A DNA stretch of 64,000 nucleotides from Caulobacter sp. (lineage in GTDB: Bacteria; Pseudomonadota; Alphaproteobacteria; Caulobacterales; Caulobacteraceae): contig JAHBYC010000010.1 of the NCBI GenBank assembly GCA_019636175.1, forward strand, positions 1-64,000. Reading direction: 5' to 3'. Both the position numbers and the translations under genes were made by a program. The notes below the pieces were generated by a model. It was not told where the DNA came from, did no database searches, and saw only the letters and a list, made by a program, of their open reading frames with translations. Of this stretch, positions 1 through 7,468 are shown piece after piece (the first letter of the stretch is position 1; each line of letters begins with the position of its first letter).

Positions 1-23
1 GCGTTTCAACGATCACGTCCGAC

Positions 24-51
24 AAGGCCCCGTCATCCGGCGGGGCCTTTT
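24..51 (+). terminator. Intrinsic terminator of an upstream gene
   Basis: AAGGCCCCG (24-32) pairs with CGGGGCCTT (41-49) around an 8-nt loop and is followed by a short T run. It probably ends a gene lying before the window. Confidence 0.7.
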
Positions 52-167
52 CACGTGCCGGGTGACTACGCCCGGAATGAGGACACAAATTTTCCGCTCA
101 AGCCGCTGTCTGGTGCGGCCCTTGCCGTGATCCCTCGTCGCGTCGCCACGACGCCCCGGAATGGATC

Positions 168-1292
168 ATGCTGGATTTCGATATTCGCCCCTTTCAGCTG
201 GCCGACGGCCCCGCCGTAAACGCCCTGTGCGACTGGGCCTGGTGGCCGCAACGCAGTCAGACCGGCTGGAAATGGCTGGCCGACGGCCCTCCCGGCGCCC
301 GTGACGCCTCCGATCCTGGCCCCGCCGGTTGGGTCTGTGAGCAGAGCGGCGAGGTCCGCGCCTTTCTGGGAAATTTCGTGCAACGGTTCCATTTCGGGAC
401 CGAGGTGCTGCGCGGCGCCAGCGGTCACACCTTCCTGGCCCTGCCCTCGGCGCGGGGCGCGGGCCGCACGCTGCTGCGCCAGCTCGCCGAACAGCAGGGC
501 CGCTTCGCCATCTATCTGTTCAACGCCAACGCCATCTCGGCCAGCCGCTACGTCCATCACGGCCTCAATCCCTGGCCCGAGGCGACGCATCAGGTGAAGT
601 ACAGCTGGTGGGTGGACCTGCCCGGCGTGGTCAGCGAGCGCCTGCTGTGGAAGCTGAGCGAACTGCGCGGGTTCGATGGCGTGCGGGCCGGCGGCGAGCG
701 GTTCATCACCGAGCGCCTGCGGACCGGCCAGATCGCCGGCACCTTGCCCGGCGTGCGGGTGCTGGACGAGATCGACGATCGTTTTGACGACCTGTGGGCC
801 CGATTGCAGGGCGACGGCCGCCTGCTGGCGGCCAGGGACGCGGCCAGCCTGCGCTGGCGGCTGAGCGACCCGGAGCTGACCCGCCGGCCCGTGATCCTGG
901 GCTATGAGACGGGCGGGCGCCTGGCCGGCTATCTGCTGGCCTTCTTCGCCAAACAGACGGAGATCGAACGTCCGTCTCTGGACATCGTCGATCTCATCGC
1001 CACCCGGGAGGCCGAGCCGGAGGCCATTCCGGCCCTGGTCCAGACGCTCGTCGACAACACCCGGCTGCTCGGCGCGGTGCGGGTCCGCCTGCAGACCGTG
1101 TCGCCCAGGCTCGACGAGCTGCTGATCGGCTTGCCCGGCGCGCGGCGGACCCAGACCCACGGCCATTGCCACGCCCGCTTCGCCGAAGGCCTGTCGGCCG
1201 AGGCGATCAACGCCTGGCATGCAACGCCCTACGACGGCGACTACAGCTTCTGCCTGCGGCCGCCGCCGCTGACCAACGCAAAGGCCGCCTGA
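168..1292 (+). CDS. GNAT-like acetyltransferase family protein (374 aa)
   Basis: The N-terminal 130 residues look like a GNAT fold: an opening beta strand (LDFDIRPFQLADG), a stretch resembling the acetyl-CoA pocket near LPSARGAGRTLL (about residues 91-102), and an asparagine/alanine-rich strand before a SASRYVHHG segment like the end of a GNAT core. The remaining 240 residues could be a second GNAT-like half, since the whole protein is about twice the size of a single domain. The substrate cannot be read from the sequence. The ATG at 168 was chosen because it opens the conserved-looking strand; the ribosome site before it is weak (CGGAATGG). The stop codon lies inside a perfect hairpin shared with the convergent MaoC gene. 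Confidence 0.7.
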   Translation: MLDFDIRPFQLADGPAVNALCDWAWWPQRSQTGWKWLADGPPGARDASDPGPAGWVCEQSGEVRAFLGNFVQRFHFGTEVLRGASGHTFLALPSARGAGRTLLRQLAEQQGRFAIYLFNANAISASRYVHHGLNPWPEATHQVKYSWWVDLPGVVSERLLWKLSELRGFDGVRAGGERFITERLRTGQIAGTLPGVRVLDEIDDRFDDLWARLQGDGRLLAARDAASLRWRLSDPELTRRPVILGYETGGRLAGYLLAFFAKQTEIERPSLDIVDLIATREAEPEAIPALVQTLVDNTRLLGAVRVRLQTVSPRLDELLIGLPGARRTQTHGHCHARFAEGLSAEAINAWHATPYDGDYSFCLRPPPLTNAKAA

Positions 1293-1308
1293 CAGGGTCA
1301 GGCGGCCT
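1282..1308. terminator. Bidirectional terminator hairpin between convergent genes
   Basis: AGGCCGCCTGAC (1282-1293) and GTCAGGCGGCCT (1297-1308) form a perfect 12-bp stem with a 3-nt loop. The stop codon of the plus-strand gene is inside the left arm. On the minus strand the stem is followed by a short T run, so it could end the MaoC transcript as well. Termination function is inferred from the structure. Confidence 0.6.
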
Positions 1309-1344
1309 CCGGCTGGCCCCGGGCGGGCCGACTGGCGATCGTGA

Positions 1345-1791
1345 TCAGCCGTAGATGACCGAGATCGTCTCGGCAACGCAGGCCGGGCGCTCCTCGCCCT
1401 CGATCTCGATGGTGCATTCGTTTTTCATCTGGATGCCGCCCGACTTGGGCTCGGCGGCCAGCAGCTTCTGGCGCATGCGCACGCGCTTGCCGACGCGAAC
1501 CATGTTGGTGAAGCGCACCTTGTCCGAGCCATAGTTGATGCCCCGGGTCACGCCGTTGACGCGCAGCAGGCCGGCGCCGAGGAAGGGGATCAGCGACAGG
1601 GTCAGGTAGCCATGGGCGATCGGGCCGCCGATCTCACGGGTCGCCCGCTCGACGTCGACGTGGATCCACTGATGGTCGCCGGTGGCCTCGGCGAACTGGT
1701 TGACCCGCTCCTGGGTGATCTCGACCCAGTCGCTGACGCCGATCTCCTGGCCGACCAGGGTGCCGATGTCCTTGATGTCCACTTCCTTCAT
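1345..1791 (-). CDS. MaoC-family (R)-enoyl-CoA hydratase (148 aa)
   Basis: A single hot-dog domain of the usual length for MaoC-like hydratases. The hydratase signature is visible as FAEATGDHQWIHVD with the catalytic Asp and His spaced D-x4-H, followed by the family stretch IAHGYLTLSLIP. Such enzymes hydrate trans-2-enoyl-CoA in beta-oxidation or polyhydroxyalkanoate supply. The ATG at 1791 is preferred over an upstream in-frame ATG because AAGGGA lies just before it and the domain begins there. It is divergent from the gene at 1922 and has a GCAAACA/TGTTTGC palindrome about 25 bp upstream, suggesting control by a repressor encoded elsewhere. An acyl-CoA ligase lies nearby, consistent with acyl-CoA metabolism. 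Confidence 0.9.
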   Translation of the reverse strand: MKEVDIKDIGTLVGQEIGVSDWVEITQERVNQFAEATGDHQWIHVDVERATREIGGPIAHGYLTLSLIPFLGAGLLRVNGVTRGINYGSDKVRFTNMVRVGKRVRMRQKLLAAEPKSGGIQMKNECTIEIEGEERPACVAETISVIYG

Positions 1792-1815
1792 GGCGCTGTC
1801 CCTTCTGTGCTGATT

Positions 1816-1831
1816 GCAAACAGTTGTTTGC
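1816..1831. promoter_or_regulatory. Palindromic operator candidate upstream of MaoC gene
   Basis: GCAAACA (1816-1822), a GT spacer and TGTTTGC (1825-1831) form a perfect 7+7 inverted repeat. It sits in the 130-bp divergent gap between the MaoC gene and the gene at 1922. Size and placement resemble operators of TetR-type regulators. The regulator is not in the window. Confidence 0.45.
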
Positions 1832-1921
1832 CGACATGCCACGAGCGAGGGCGCGTCTCAAGCATCCGCCGAACGGGCGGCGGGGCTCGCGCCCGGTCCC
1901 GGCCTGTGCCAGAAGGTGCCT

Positions 1922-2989
1922 ATGTCCGAAGAAAACGTCGCATCACCGGCTCCGCAAGAGGCGTTCGTCCTTACGACATCGCGCGGATTTCCCGACTGGC
2001 TGGAAAGATCGGGCGCCTCGATCGCCTTCACGACCTATCAGGCCGGAAAGCTGTTCTTCATCGGCCTCAAGGAGCGCGGCCGGGTCGCCGTGTTCGAACG
2101 GACCTTCGCCCGCTGCATGGGCCTGGCGGCCAGTCCCGACACCCGTAAGCTGGCGCTGGCCACCCATTACCAGATCTACCGCTTCGACAATGTGTTGCCG
2201 CCCGGCGAGGCCAGCGGGGCGCACGACGCCATCTATACGCCGAGGGTCGCCTGGATGACCGGCGACGTCGACGCCCATGACGTGGCGTTCGACGCGGACG
2301 GAAACATCGTCTTCGTCAACACCCTGTTCTCCTGCCTGGCGACGATCAGCGAAGGCTACAGCTTCAAGCCGGTCTGGCGCCCGCCCTTCATCAGCAAGCT
2401 GGCGCCCGAGGACCGCTGCCACATGAACGGTCTGGCGATGGAGAACGGCAAACCCCGCTATGTGACCATGGTGTCGGCTTCGGATGTCGCCGACGGATGG
2501 CGGGATCGCCGCGGCGACGGCGGCATGATCATGGACGTCACCACCAACGAGCGGGTCGTGGAGGGGCTGTCGATGCCCCATTCGCCGCGGGTTCACCAGG
2601 GCAGGCTCTGGGTGCTGAATTCGGGCGCCGGCGAACTCGGCTTCGTCGACGACAGCGGCAAGTTCCAGTCGGTGGCCTTCTGCCCCGGCTATGCGCGGGG
2701 CCTCAGCTTTATCGGTCGCTATGCGCTGGTGGGCCTGTCGCAGGCCCGGGAAAACCGCACCTTCCAGGGCTTGCCGCTGGATGAGGCGCTCAGCAGTCGC
2801 GATGCTGTCGCCCGTTGCGGCATCCTGGTGATCGACACCGTTTCCGGCGACACGGTCGAATGGGTGCGGATCGAAGGGGTGGTGCGGGAACTGTTCGACG
2901 TCGTGGCCCTGCCCGGCGTGCGCAATCCCTCGGCCATCGGCCTGATCGGCGATGACATTCGCCGTGTGATCAGCATCGATGAGGACTGA
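1922..2989 (+). CDS. TIGR03032-family protein (355 aa)
   Basis: Resembles the TIGR03032 family of conserved proteins of unknown function, which look like beta-propellers. Recognisable pieces are the YQAGKLFFIG opening, a DAHDVAFD/GNIVFVNTLFSCLA stretch, HMNGLAMENGKPRYVTMVS and SPRVHQGRLWVLNSGAGELGFVD, all of which look like propeller blades. No signal peptide or catalytic motif is evident. The ATG at 1922 has AGAAGG about 6 nt upstream; an earlier in-frame ATG at 1814 would overlap the divergent regulatory region and adds low-complexity sequence. The molecular role is unknown. Confidence 0.8.
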   Translation: MSEENVASPAPQEAFVLTTSRGFPDWLERSGASIAFTTYQAGKLFFIGLKERGRVAVFERTFARCMGLAASPDTRKLALATHYQIYRFDNVLPPGEASGAHDAIYTPRVAWMTGDVDAHDVAFDADGNIVFVNTLFSCLATISEGYSFKPVWRPPFISKLAPEDRCHMNGLAMENGKPRYVTMVSASDVADGWRDRRGDGGMIMDVTTNERVVEGLSMPHSPRVHQGRLWVLNSGAGELGFVDDSGKFQSVAFCPGYARGLSFIGRYALVGLSQARENRTFQGLPLDEALSSRDAVARCGILVIDTVSGDTVEWVRIEGVVRELFDVVALPGVRNPSAIGLIGDDIRRVISIDED

Positions 2990-3139
2990 TCGCGGTCCGG
3001 ATCGTTCCAATAAATTGCACTGTTGCGCCCCGGGCTGACGCGGTTTGAAGGCGGGGCTGTCACACCGGCGCCGCGATCGTGTGGATGGCTAGGCTCGCCG
3101 CGCGTCCTGATGGCGCGCGAGACCCAGCCGGGGTGGACC

Positions 3140-3394
3140 ATGTTCGGACGAAATCGTCGCCGTCGCTTCGAAAAGGCCGTGGGCGAGGAAGTCGCCTATC
3201 TGCTCCACCTCCACGGCAATCCGGCGGATGCCGCCATGGCCGCCCTTGAACGGGCCCGCCGACCAAACATTCCCGGCAGCCGCGTCCGCGTCATCGAGGC
3301 CGCCGCCGTGCGCCTGAAGGCGCAGGCGGGCCTGGCCCCGCCGGTCGCCCCCGGGGCCGATCAGACGATCTTGGCGTCGGTCTTGCCCCAGTAG
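3140..3394 (+). CDS. Small basic hypothetical protein (84 aa)
   Basis: A short cytoplasmic protein starting MFGRNRRRRFEKAVGEE, with a helical middle (LLHLHGNPADAAMAALERA) and no signal peptide. I do not recognise a family. The ATG at 3140 was preferred to the start at 3023 because the added N-terminus is low-complexity. The last codons overlap the end of the convergent acyl-CoA ligase by 34 bases, which is unusual enough that the C-terminus could be misassigned. Confidence 0.5.
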   Translation: MFGRNRRRRFEKAVGEEVAYLLHLHGNPADAAMAALERARRPNIPGSRVRVIEAAAVRLKAQAGLAPPVAPGADQTILASVLPQ

Positions 3395-4896
3395 GCGTCG
3401 CGGATCAGCCGCTTGTAGAGTTTGCCCGTCGGATGCCGGGGCAGCTCTTCCATGAAGTCGATCTGCCGGGGCGTCTTCACGTGGCTGAGGTTGGCGCGGC
3501 AGAAGGCCAGGAGCTCGGCCGCCAGGGCCTCGTCGCCCTTGCCTGACGCGGGCTGGATGACGGCGACGACCTTCTCGCCCATCTCCTCGTCGGGCGCGCC
3601 GATCACGGCGACGTCGGTGACCTTGGGATGGGTGACCAGCAGGTTCTCGATCTCCTGCGGATAGATGTTCACCCCGCCCGAGATGATCATGAAGCTCTTG
3701 CGGTCGGTCAGATAGAGGAAGCCCTCCTCATCGACCCAGCCGACATCGCCCAGACTGGTCCAGCCGTGCTTGTTGTAGCTCTCGGCTGTCTTGGCGGGGT
3801 CGTTGTGATAGTTGATCGGCGGGCCGTTCTCGAAATAGACCTGCCCCTCCTGGCGGGGCGGCAGGGGATCGCCGTCCTCGTTGCAGATCCGCAGTTCTCC
3901 CAGCACCGCCCGGCCGACCGAGCCCTTGTGCGCCATCCAGTCGGCCGAACCGATGTAGCAGAAGCCGTTGCCCTCGGTGCCGGCGTAGTATTCGTGGATC
4001 ACCGGCCCCCACCAGTTGATCATCTGCTCCTTGACCGGCGCCGGGCAGGGCGCGGCGGCGTGGACCGCCGAGGTCAGGGAACTGAGATCGTACCGCGACC
4101 GGACCTCTTCGGGCAGCTTCAGCATCCGCACGAAATGGGTCGGCACGAACTGGCCGCACTCGACCTTGTAGCGCTGGATCAGCTCCAGCGCCGCCTCGGG
4201 GTCGAAGCGCTCCATGATGATGACCGTGCCGCCCAGCTTGTGGACGCTCATGCACCAGCGCAGCGGCGCGGCGTGATACAGCGGGGCCGGCGAGAGGTAG
4301 ATGCAGCCCTCACGAAAGCCGAACAGGCCCTGGGTCATCGCCTGCAGGGCGTTGGGGGCGTCGATCGGCCCGCCGGTCAGGGCCGGCTTCACCCCCTTGG
4401 GGCGACCGGTGGTGCCTGAGGAATAGAGCATGTCCGACCCTGCGGTCTCGTCGGCGATCGGCGTCGCCGGCATGGCGTCGCGGGCCGCCTCGAAGCTCTC
4501 GTACGGCCCGTGGCTCCCGCCGACCATGTAGAGCTTGAGATCGGGAACCAGGGCCGCGACCTCATCGGCCAGCCCGCCCATCGCCGTCGAGGTGATGAAG
4601 GCCCGGGCCCCGCAGTCGCGCAGAATGTATTCGACCTCCGCGGCGGTCAGCTTGGAAGAGATGCAGGTGTAATAGAGGCCCGACCGCTGCGCCGCCCAGG
4701 CGATCTCGAAGTAGCGGGGGTTGTTCTCCATGCAGATGGCGATCACGTCGCCCACCTGAAGGCCCAGGGAACGGAACAGCTGGGCGCCCTGGTTGGAGCG
4801 GTCGTCCAGCTCCCTGTAGGTCACGGTCTCGCCGCTGGAGGCCATGATGTAGGCGGCGCGGTCGGGATGGCTCTTGGCGTAGTGACTGGGGTGCAT
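3361..4896 (-). CDS. Acyl-CoA synthetase, AMP-dependent ligase (511 aa)
   Basis: An ANL-superfamily adenylating enzyme that activates a carboxylic acid to an acyl-AMP and then an acyl-CoA. The P-loop-like motif YSSGTTGRPKGVK lies at about residues 158-170, the aromatic/acid-binding stretch HEYYAGTEGNGFCYIG in the middle, the hinge segment YLTDRKSFMIISGGVNIYP before the C-terminal domain, and the catalytic lysine in HPTGKLYKR at about residue 492. The length matches medium/long-chain or aryl-CoA ligases. The substrate cannot be assigned; neighbouring MaoC, P450 and crotonase genes suggest fatty-acid, sterol or other hydrophobic acid catabolism. Confidence 0.93.
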   Translation of the reverse strand: MHPSHYAKSHPDRAAYIMASSGETVTYRELDDRSNQGAQLFRSLGLQVGDVIAICMENNPRYFEIAWAAQRSGLYYTCISSKLTAAEVEYILRDCGARAFITSTAMGGLADEVAALVPDLKLYMVGGSHGPYESFEAARDAMPATPIADETAGSDMLYSSGTTGRPKGVKPALTGGPIDAPNALQAMTQGLFGFREGCIYLSPAPLYHAAPLRWCMSVHKLGGTVIIMERFDPEAALELIQRYKVECGQFVPTHFVRMLKLPEEVRSRYDLSSLTSAVHAAAPCPAPVKEQMINWWGPVIHEYYAGTEGNGFCYIGSADWMAHKGSVGRAVLGELRICNEDGDPLPPRQEGQVYFENGPPINYHNDPAKTAESYNKHGWTSLGDVGWVDEEGFLYLTDRKSFMIISGGVNIYPQEIENLLVTHPKVTDVAVIGAPDEEMGEKVVAVIQPASGKGDEALAAELLAFCRANLSHVKTPRQIDFMEELPRHPTGKLYKRLIRDAYWGKTDAKIV

Positions 4897-5105
4897 GGCG
4901 GCGGTTCTGCTTCCTCGGGCCCACCGGACGCCGGTGGTTATCGTTGTTCACTTTGCCGATGATAGAAGCGCGTTGCCGCGCGACGCTCAAGGGCGCCGTT
5001 GCGGCAGGCCGGTCAGAAATGTCGGCGGCGCGGCCACGGCAAATCCAGGTCGCCGGATGCCGGCGCCTGGACCTGGCGACCTCCCCGGTCTTGCCGAGCC
5101 GGCCT

Positions 5106-5456
5106 TCAGGCCAGGCTGGCGTCAGCCATCATCAAATGGGCGACGGAGTCGGTGGGGACGTCCAGCTGCCTGCCCGAATAGAGACGCCCCCGCACCGTCA
5201 CCACGCCGTCGGCCATGCGCTCGGCGTCCCTGGGATAGATCCGAATGCTTTCGCCGGGGCCGACGGCCAGCGACCGGGAGCGGGCGTCCGCGTCTTCGGC
5301 GCCGGTTTCCAGGACAAAATAGTGGTCGGCGACGCGGCGAAGCCGGCCGCGAATAGCGACCATCCTTCCGCTGGCGCTTGCGGCGCCGGCATGAGAAATC
5401 GCGGGAACAGCCGCCCCGACGGCGACGGCCCCGGCAAGAAATCCGCGTCTATGCAT
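5106..5456 (-). CDS. Small exported protein with Tat-like signal (116 aa)
   Basis: Begins MHRRGFLAGAVAVGAAVPAISHA, a twin-arginine-like, alanine-rich export signal with a probable cleavage after AxA near residue 26. The mature part (about 90 residues) is beta-rich (RMVAIRGRLRRVADHYFVLETG, GVVTVRGRLYSGRQ) and may be a small OB-like or barrel domain. I do not recognise the family. A 36-aa ORF with a good ribosome site overlaps its start by 8 nt and could be translationally coupled. Confidence 0.65.
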   Translation of the reverse strand: MHRRGFLAGAVAVGAAVPAISHAGAASASGRMVAIRGRLRRVADHYFVLETGAEDADARSRSLAVGPGESIRIYPRDAERMADGVVTVRGRLYSGRQLDVPTDSVAHLMMADASLA

Positions 5457-5559
5457 GTGATGAGCTCCCCAGCTTCAGCTTTCGCCAGACCGCCACAGTC
5501 CGGGCGAACCTGACAGACGACTGTCGGAACTCCCCCAGCAGCTGATTTGGCCGACTCAT
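5449..5559 (-). CDS. Possible 36-aa leader ORF
   Basis: A short ORF starting MSRPNQLLGEFRQ, with GGGAG 5 nt before its ATG and a stop that overlaps the ATG of the exported protein. The arrangement suggests coupling or a leader peptide. Nothing in the peptide is recognisable and chance is a real possibility. Confidence 0.25.
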   Translation of the reverse strand: MSRPNQLLGEFRQSSVRFARTVAVWRKLKLGSSSHA

Positions 5560-5740
5560 GTTCTCCCGAAGGTTGCGGAAAGTCAAATGCAGCCCCACAG
5601 GCCTGGCGGCTTCCGGGCGGCTTCCGGGCCGCGGGCCCACTGGTCGAACGCATGGCGGTCCGCCATTCTGGCTGCGGTCGTCATCCACCGCCCGCGGGCG
5701 AGTAGATCCCGGCCAGGTGGCAAACAGGTGGAGGGTTCGC

Positions 5741-6652
5741 ATGGCCGGCAGTCAGGATTTCGCGGCCGACCCGCGCAATGAAACCGCGCGGGTCTGGCTG
5801 AACGGCGACCTTGTGCGCAAGGCTGACGCCAAGGTCTCGATCTTCGACGCCGGCTTCACGGTCGGGGACGGGGTCTGGGAGGGGCTGCGCCTGCACAAGG
5901 GAGCCCTGGTGTTTCTCGGCGCCCACCTGGACCGGCTCTATGCCGGGGCCGAGGCGATCGGCCTCGATATCGGCATGGATCGACGGGAAATGATCGATGC
6001 CCTGGACCAGCTCCTGCGGGCCAACGGCATGGAGGACGGGGTCCATCTTCGGCTGATGGTCACGCGCGGGCCGAAGTCGGCCGCCAATCAGGATCCGCGC
6101 AACGCTCTTGGCCAGCCGACGGTCGTCATCCTGGCGGAATGGAAAACGCCCAGCCCGTCCATCGCCACGGAGGGGCTCAAGCTGGCGACGGTGTCGATCC
6201 GCTGCAGTCCGGCGCGGATGTTCGACATGCGGCTGAATTCCCACAGCCGCCTCAACCTGATCATCGCCCTGCAGGAGGCCATCGCCCTTGGCGCGGACGA
6301 GGGGATCATGCTCGACCCGGACGGCTTCGTCTCCAGCTGCAATGCGACCAACTTCTTCTGGGTCAGGGACGGGGAGGTGCGAACCTCGCGCGGCGACTAC
6401 TGCTTCAACGGGGTGACCCGGGGCAATGTGATCCGGCTCTGCGCCGAAAACGACATTCCCCTGGTGCTGGGCGACTTCCCGCCGGACGATCCGCGCGGGG
6501 CCGACGAGGCCTTTGTCACCGGAACCTTCGGCGGCCTCACGCCGGTGCGTGAAATCGATGGCCGGGTGCTGCCCCTGTCCCTGCCCGGGCCGGTCACCAC
6601 CCGGCTGCGCGGCCTGTATGAGGCCCTCAAGGACGCCGAGGCCGGCCTGTGA
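5741..6652 (+). CDS. Class IV aminotransferase-like protein lacking the Schiff-base lysine (303 aa)
   Basis: Fold type IV PLP-enzyme homologue (branched-chain/D-amino-acid aminotransferase type). The N-terminal SIFDAGFTVGDGVWEGLR, the phosphate-site Arg in HLDRLYAGA (Arg65) and the second phosphate motif NGVTRGN are present. The segment that normally carries the catalytic Lys reads RLNSHSRLNLIIALQEA: ungapped alignment to family members puts Asn166 at the lysine position, and there is no lysine between residue 147 and the extreme C-terminus. The Glu that contacts the PLP ring nitrogen (usual SEGxxxN) is also replaced (VSSCNATN). The protein is therefore probably not a normal transaminase. GGTGGAGG precedes the ATG at 5741. 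Its stop overlaps the GTG of the sulfotransferase-like gene, implying a joint function. Confidence 0.85.
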   Translation: MAGSQDFAADPRNETARVWLNGDLVRKADAKVSIFDAGFTVGDGVWEGLRLHKGALVFLGAHLDRLYAGAEAIGLDIGMDRREMIDALDQLLRANGMEDGVHLRLMVTRGPKSAANQDPRNALGQPTVVILAEWKTPSPSIATEGLKLATVSIRCSPARMFDMRLNSHSRLNLIIALQEAIALGADEGIMLDPDGFVSSCNATNFFWVRDGEVRTSRGDYCFNGVTRGNVIRLCAENDIPLVLGDFPPDDPRGADEAFVTGTFGGLTPVREIDGRVLPLSLPGPVTTRLRGLYEALKDAEAGL

Positions 6653-7389
6653 CCAACGGCACGCTTCGCATCGCCATGTGGTCGGGCCCGCGCAACATTT
6701 CCACGGCGATGATGCGCGCGTTCGAGAACCGCAGCGACACGGAGGTCGTCGACGAGCCCTTCTACGCCGCCTACCTGGCCGCGACCGGGCTGGACCATCC
6801 GATGCGGGCGCAGGTACTGACCTCGCAGTCGACGGACTGGGACGTCGTGGCGGCCGCCATGCGGGGCCCGGGGCCGGGCGGAGCGCCGGTCTTCTATCAG
6901 AAGCACATGACCCACCACATGCTGCCGGGCGTCGATCTGGACTGGACCGGCGCCTGCGTGAACGCCTTCCTCATCCGCGATCCGGCCCTGGTGCTGGCCA
7001 GCTATGTGCGCAAGCGGGGCGAGGTGTCCCTGGCCGACATCGGGGTGGAGCGGCAGGGCGAGCTGTTCGACAGGGAGTGCCAGCGGCTGGGGCGAGCCCC
7101 GGCGGTGGTCGAGGGCCGCGATGTGCTGGCCGATCCGCGCGGCCTGTTGACCCGTCTCTGCGAGGCGCTGGGCCTGGCATTCAGCGAGCAGATGCTGACC
7201 TGGCCCGCGGGCCCCCGCGACAGCGACGGCGTCTGGGCCCCGGCCTGGTACGACGCCGTCGAGCGCTCAACGGGATTTGCCCCGCCGGGCGAAGAGGTCC
7301 CGCCCCGGCTTCCCGACGACCTTCGGCGGATCGCCGACCAGGCCCGGCCGCACTACGAGCGGCTGGCGGCGCACCGGTTGTCGGTTTGA
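6649..7389 (+). CDS. Sulfotransferase-like P-loop protein (246 aa)
   Basis: The N-terminus carries a PAPS-phosphate-loop-like motif (MWSGPRNISTAMMRAF) followed by VVDEPFYAAYL, as in sulfotransferase-fold proteins; FLIRDPALVLASYVRK is the expected 3'-phosphate-binding segment (RDPxxxxxS). The length is that of a minimal sulfotransferase domain. It starts with GTG overlapping the stop of the aminotransferase-like gene by 4 nt (GTGA), so the two are co-translated. From memory, some plant proteins annotated as branched-chain-aminotransferase-like join these same two domain types in one chain, which would support a physical partnership; this needs a database check. The acceptor substrate is unknown. 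Confidence 0.8.
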   Translation: MTNGTLRIAMWSGPRNISTAMMRAFENRSDTEVVDEPFYAAYLAATGLDHPMRAQVLTSQSTDWDVVAAAMRGPGPGGAPVFYQKHMTHHMLPGVDLDWTGACVNAFLIRDPALVLASYVRKRGEVSLADIGVERQGELFDRECQRLGRAPAVVEGRDVLADPRGLLTRLCEALGLAFSEQMLTWPAGPRDSDGVWAPAWYDAVERSTGFAPPGEEVPPRLPDDLRRIADQARPHYERLAAHRLSV

Positions 7390-7435
7390 CGCCACGTCAC
7401 CTCTAGCCAGCGGCCGCGAGGGGGTTAGTCTGCCG

Positions 7436-7452
7436 GGTTAACAACGATAACC
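7436..7452. promoter_or_regulatory. Inverted repeat upstream of P450 gene
   Basis: GGTTA (7436-7440) and TAACC (7448-7452) flank a 7-nt spacer, ending 16 bp before the P450 start. It is a possible operator. The short arms make chance plausible. Confidence 0.25.
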
Positions 7453-7468
7453 TGCCGGGAAACGACCC

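Noticed and set aside
1814..1921. Upstream start extension of the TIGR03032 protein
   Set aside because: The extension crosses the divergent operator and lacks family-like sequence; ATG at 1922 has a good ribosome site.
7436..7452. CtrA binding site before the P450 gene
   Set aside because: TTAA-N7 is followed by AACC, not TTAA; only a weak inverted repeat remains.
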